Shown: one piece after another, positions 31,573 to 33,737 of the stretch
Layout of the letters: the number at the start of each line of letters is the position of its first letter
Numbering within the stretch: position 1 is the stretch's first letter
Program-made: the position numbers and the translations under genes
Assembly: GCA_025351355.1 (NCBI GenBank)
Contig: JANXWC010000186.1
Span: 1-33,737 of the forward strand
DNA: 33,737 nucleotides
From: Hyphomicrobiaceae bacterium
Lineage (GTDB): Bacteria > Pseudomonadota > Alphaproteobacteria > Rhizobiales > Hyphomicrobiaceae
Direction: 5' to 3'
Notes under the pieces: model-generated
What the model was told of the DNA's origin: nothing
Seen by the model: the letters and a program-made list of their open reading frames with translations, nothing else
Databases searched by the model: none

Positions 31573-31700
31573 CCACCACGACCCCGAAAGCCGACAAGTA
31601 CGCTCCCAAGAAGCGCGTGCCGAACGAGCGTGAAAAGCGTCGCATCGCCGAGAAACTCCGACGCAACGTCCGCAACAAGCGCAACGCCCGCCACGGGTGA
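31569..31700 (+). CDS. 43-residue highly basic small protein
   Basis: An ATG overlapping the previous stop (ATGA) opens a 43-residue frame ending TGA at 31698-31700: MTTTTPKADKYAPKKRVP, then NEREKRRIAEKLRRNVRNKR and NARHG. Nearly half the residues are lysine or arginine, with a likely amphipathic helix in the middle. The coupling overlap and the hairpin 24 bases after the stop support a real gene. It could bind nucleic acid or ribosomes; no family is recognised. Confidence 0.55.
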   Translation: MTTTTPKADKYAPKKRVPNEREKRRIAEKLRRNVRNKRNARHG

Positions 31701-31723
31701 TCGGGGCCACCAGACCGATCATG

Positions 31724-31752
31724 AAACCTCTGCGCGCTCGGCGCGGAGGTTT
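31724..31752 (+). terminator. Strong 12-bp hairpin ending the 30535-31700 transcript
   Basis: AAACCTCTGCGC (31724-31735) pairs with GCGCGGAGGTTT (31741-31752) through a five-base loop; all positions pair, including one G-U wobble. It lies 24 bases after the small basic protein stop and before the convergent enoyl-CoA hydratase gene. The stem ends in TTT but no longer T run follows. In the opposite direction the stem is also followed by few T, so its efficiency is uncertain. Confidence 0.65.
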
Positions 31753-31819
31753 GCCGGACTCAAAACCTGTAGCAACCGTGTAACGACACGGGTGCTACGA
31801 CCTACGACCTTTGCCCCCC

Positions 31820-32593
31820 TCAACTCCCAGTGAACTTCGGCTTCCGCTTCTCGACGAACGCGGCCATGCCTTCCTTCTGGTCGGCCACCGCGAACATCGA
31901 ATGGAACACGCGGCGCTCGAAGCGGATGCCCTCGCTCAGCGTCGTCTCGTAGGCGCGGTTCACCGTTTCCTTGGTCATCATTGTGATCGGCAGGCTCATG
32001 TTGGCGATCGTCTCCGCCGTCTTGACCGCGTCTGCGATCAGGTCGGCCGCCGGCACCACGCGGCTCACCAACCCCGACCGCTCGGCTTCGGCCGCATCCA
32101 TCATGCGGCCCGTCAGGCACATCTCCATCGCCTTGGCCTTGCCGACGAAGCGTGTCAGCCGCTGCGTGCCGCCCGCGCCCGGCATGACGCCGAGCTTGAT
32201 CTCGGGCTGCCCGAACTTCGCAGTATCAGCAGCAATGATAATGTCGCACATCATCGCCACCTCGCAGCCGCCGCCGAGCGCGAACCCCGCCACCGCCGCG
32301 ATCGTCGGTTTGCGACAGCGCGCCAGCCGGTCCCACTGGCCGATGAAGTCTTCCATGTAGGCCTGCATGTAAGTCTTCGACTGCATCTCCTTGATATCGG
32401 CGCCGGCGGCGAACGCCTTGTCCGATCCCGTCACCACGATGCAGCCGATGGCGTCGTCGGTTTCCCAACCGTCGAGCACCTGCCCGATCTCACGAATTAT
32501 TTCCGCGTTCAGCGCATTCAACGCCTCGGGCCGGTTGAGCGTGATCAGCCCCACCTTGCCCCGCGTTTCGACGAGAATGGTTTTGTAGGCCAT
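31820..32593 (-). CDS. Enoyl-CoA hydratase
   Basis: The 257-residue crotonase has both catalytic glutamates: Glu111 in [13 protein letters not shown] and Glu131 in [20 protein letters not shown], twenty residues apart as in the rat enzyme. The oxyanion-hole region [10 protein letters not shown] is at 61-70. It hydrates short- to medium-chain 2-enoyl-CoA to 3-hydroxyacyl-CoA in fatty acid or amino acid breakdown. Very high family conservation ([26 protein letters not shown]) leaves little doubt about the reaction, though chain-length preference is open. GGAG lies eight bases before the ATG. It stands alone, with a 151-bp gap upstream. Confidence 0.95.
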   Translation of the reverse strand: MAYKTILVETRGKVGLITLNRPEALNALNAEIIREIGQVLDGWETDDAIGCIVVTGSDKAFAAGADIKEMQSKTYMQAYMEDFIGQWDRLARCRKPTIAAVAGFALGGGCEVAMMCDIIIAADTAKFGQPEIKLGVMPGAGGTQRLTRFVGKAKAMEMCLTGRMMDAAEAERSGLVSRVVPAADLIADAVKTAETIANMSLPITMMTKETVNRAYETTLSEGIRFERRVFHSMFAVADQKEGMAAFVEKRKPKFTGS

Positions 32594-32744
32594 GGCTCAA
32601 CTCCGTGCAGGTGTGAAACTCTGCCTCAGACGTATCGGACACAGCTACAGCGGGCAATGGGAATGGACACGGGACCCGCTGCCATTTTGTCAGACCACGG
32701 CAGCGCACCGGAGCCACGTGTCGGTGTCGGCGCCAGCACTTCTT

Positions 32745-33563
32745 TCAGAAGGACGGCTTACCCTGGCGCGCATGAAACGACGCGGGGCGCTGGGCTTTTT
32801 CGAAGACGACGATGCCGTCGAAGAAACTTGTCGCAAAGATCTCGTTTTCGGCGAACGATCGCTTTGCTCCGGCGGCATGGTAACGTGCGTACATGTCATC
32901 TATCACCGACTTAGCCAATTCGATAAAAGAGCCCGCGCGCCGATAGCCACCGCCCCAGTTCCGCCAGTGGGCGGTTTGCACGTCTTCGACGATGTAGAGC
33001 CCGCCGGGCGATAGCAACGGCATCAGCGTATCGAAGCTGACCTGCTGGTGGTTGGCGATATGGCTGCCATCATCCAGAACGATATCGACGCCGCCCATCT
33101 CCTCCACAACCTTCTGCAGGAACGCAGGGTCGGCTTGCGATCCAATTCGCACGCACAGATCCCGGTCGTCGACGGCAGCACAACGCGGATCTATGTCGAT
33201 GCCGAAAAGCACGGCCTCCGGTCCGAAATATTTCCGCCACAACTGCAGCGAGCCGCCGTGGCTCACGCCGATTTCGAGAAATTTGAGTGGGCGCATTTTT
33301 TCCGCGCCTGGCTTGAACCCCGTGCGGAATTTTTCGAAATACCTGTCGTAGATTTCAAAATAATGCGGCCACTTGTGTGCCAGCCGCCCGTCATGCTCCC
33401 AGAAGAGCTGTTCTATGACACGCCCCTCGGCTTTCGCCCGTGCCAGCATCTGGTTCCGGTCGATATCGGCGGGAGCCTCGTAACGTTCAACGCGCTCATA
33501 TGGGCGGTGCACAAGGCTTCGCGCCAACATTTTCAGGCGATCTTTAGCGGTCGAAGGCACCAT
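32745..33563 (-). CDS. Class I SAM methyltransferase, CmcI/rhamnosyl O-methyltransferase type
   Basis: The 272-residue protein has a helical N-terminus and a Rossmann methyltransferase domain with LKFLEIGVSHGGSLQLW at about 93-109, LFGIDIDPRC at 119-128, and IVLDDGSHIANHQQ at 161-174, the acidic metal- or substrate-binding block of CmcI-like and rhamnosyl O-methyltransferases. SPGGLYIVEDVQT follows. Targets are often glycans or natural products; with an FkbM methyltransferase nearby, surface polysaccharide modification is possible. The ATG at 33563 is preferred, with AGGA six bases upstream; a TTG five codons earlier (33578) is less likely. The IS630 element ends about 36 bases upstream, so its native promoter may be lost or replaced. 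Confidence 0.85.
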   Translation of the reverse strand: MVPSTAKDRLKMLARSLVHRPYERVERYEAPADIDRNQMLARAKAEGRVIEQLFWEHDGRLAHKWPHYFEIYDRYFEKFRTGFKPGAEKMRPLKFLEIGVSHGGSLQLWRKYFGPEAVLFGIDIDPRCAAVDDRDLCVRIGSQADPAFLQKVVEEMGGVDIVLDDGSHIANHQQVSFDTLMPLLSPGGLYIVEDVQTAHWRNWGGGYRRAGSFIELAKSVIDDMYARYHAAGAKRSFAENEIFATSFFDGIVVFEKAQRPASFHARQGKPSF

Positions 33564-33598
33564 GACTTTCCTGCGCAATCACATAACTTCAGCATCAG

Positions 33599-33737
33599 CT
33601 AGTGTCCTGATTCCGAAGTTCGTTGAAGTAAGCGGTTATATGGGCTGGCGTCGAGCGTTCTGAGGCAGAATCGTTGAATGCTGGCGAGGATATCGTCGGC
33701 GGTCTTGGTCCAACGGAACGGCTTCGGTGCATCGTTG
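33599..33737 (-). mobile_element. IS630-family insertion sequence, partial (transposase C-terminus)
   Basis: On the minus strand, from 33736 to the TAG at 33601-33599, a frame encodes 45 residues starting NDAPKPFRWTKTADDILASI. The PFRWTKTADDIL motif and the following QRFC are the usual C-terminal end of IS630-type transposases of alphaproteobacteria. The coding part continues beyond the window. The terminal inverted repeat probably starts within a few bases of 33600, because IS630 elements insert at TA and the stop codon overlaps a TA at 33600-33601; the exact end is inferred. Confidence 0.85.

Overview
The window is about 33.7 kb of moderately GC-rich chromosomal DNA from an alphaproteobacterium, most likely of the order Hyphomicrobiales (Rhizobiales). 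The best evidence is the linked DUF3572 gene, divK and pleD, which is an alphaproteobacterial cell-cycle locus. Short palindromic repeats starting 'tcatggccg' and several small conserved genes point the same way. No species is claimed. No rRNA, tRNA, CRISPR array or prophage was recognised. A partial IS630-family transposase lies at the right edge, and the left edge cuts a pirin gene.

Layout. 1-2500: the 3' end of a pirin gene, a small acetyltransferase, a DadA-like FAD amino-acid oxidase and a DUF1272 zinc-ribbon protein. 2716-3342: an orphan membrane protein in AT-richer DNA. 3602-10214: housekeeping metabolism, namely purB, a secreted M14 carboxypeptidase, mmsA and glpD, with repeats and palindromes in the gaps. 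10240-16319: a bactofilin gene with an exported proline/lysine-rich partner, divergent from a compact Csu-like archaic chaperone-usher pilus operon (pilin, chaperone, usher, two-domain tip subunit). 16328-19619: an ROK sugar kinase, DUF3572, and the cell-cycle pair divK and pleD. 19654-24182: a Nudix hydrolase, a periplasmic DUF3857/transglutaminase protein, then an envelope cluster of two tiny single-span proteins, a four-span membrane protein and a low-affinity iron permease homologue. 24302-25840: a UxaA-type sugar-acid dehydratase. 25846-27317: a toxin-like island with a HEPN-family protein divergent from a Phd/PIN toxin-antitoxin pair, and a perfect 24-bp palindrome between them. 27340-33563: a lactonase-like metallo-hydrolase divergent from malonyl-CoA decarboxylase, an FkbM methyltransferase, an exported protein of unknown function with a 43-residue basic protein, an enoyl-CoA hydratase and a CmcI-like methyltransferase. 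33599-33737: the IS630 transposase end.

Most genes form short operons or single units. Acyl-CoA and organic-acid metabolism recurs (mmsA, malonyl-CoA decarboxylase, enoyl-CoA hydratase, UxaA). Envelope and surface functions are prominent (pilus, bactofilin, DUF3857, small membrane proteins). The most unusual structures are the tandem 23-bp units before glpD, which make a chain of start/stop-overlapping mini-ORFs ending at the glpD start codon, and the divergent HEPN / PIN module around one palindrome.
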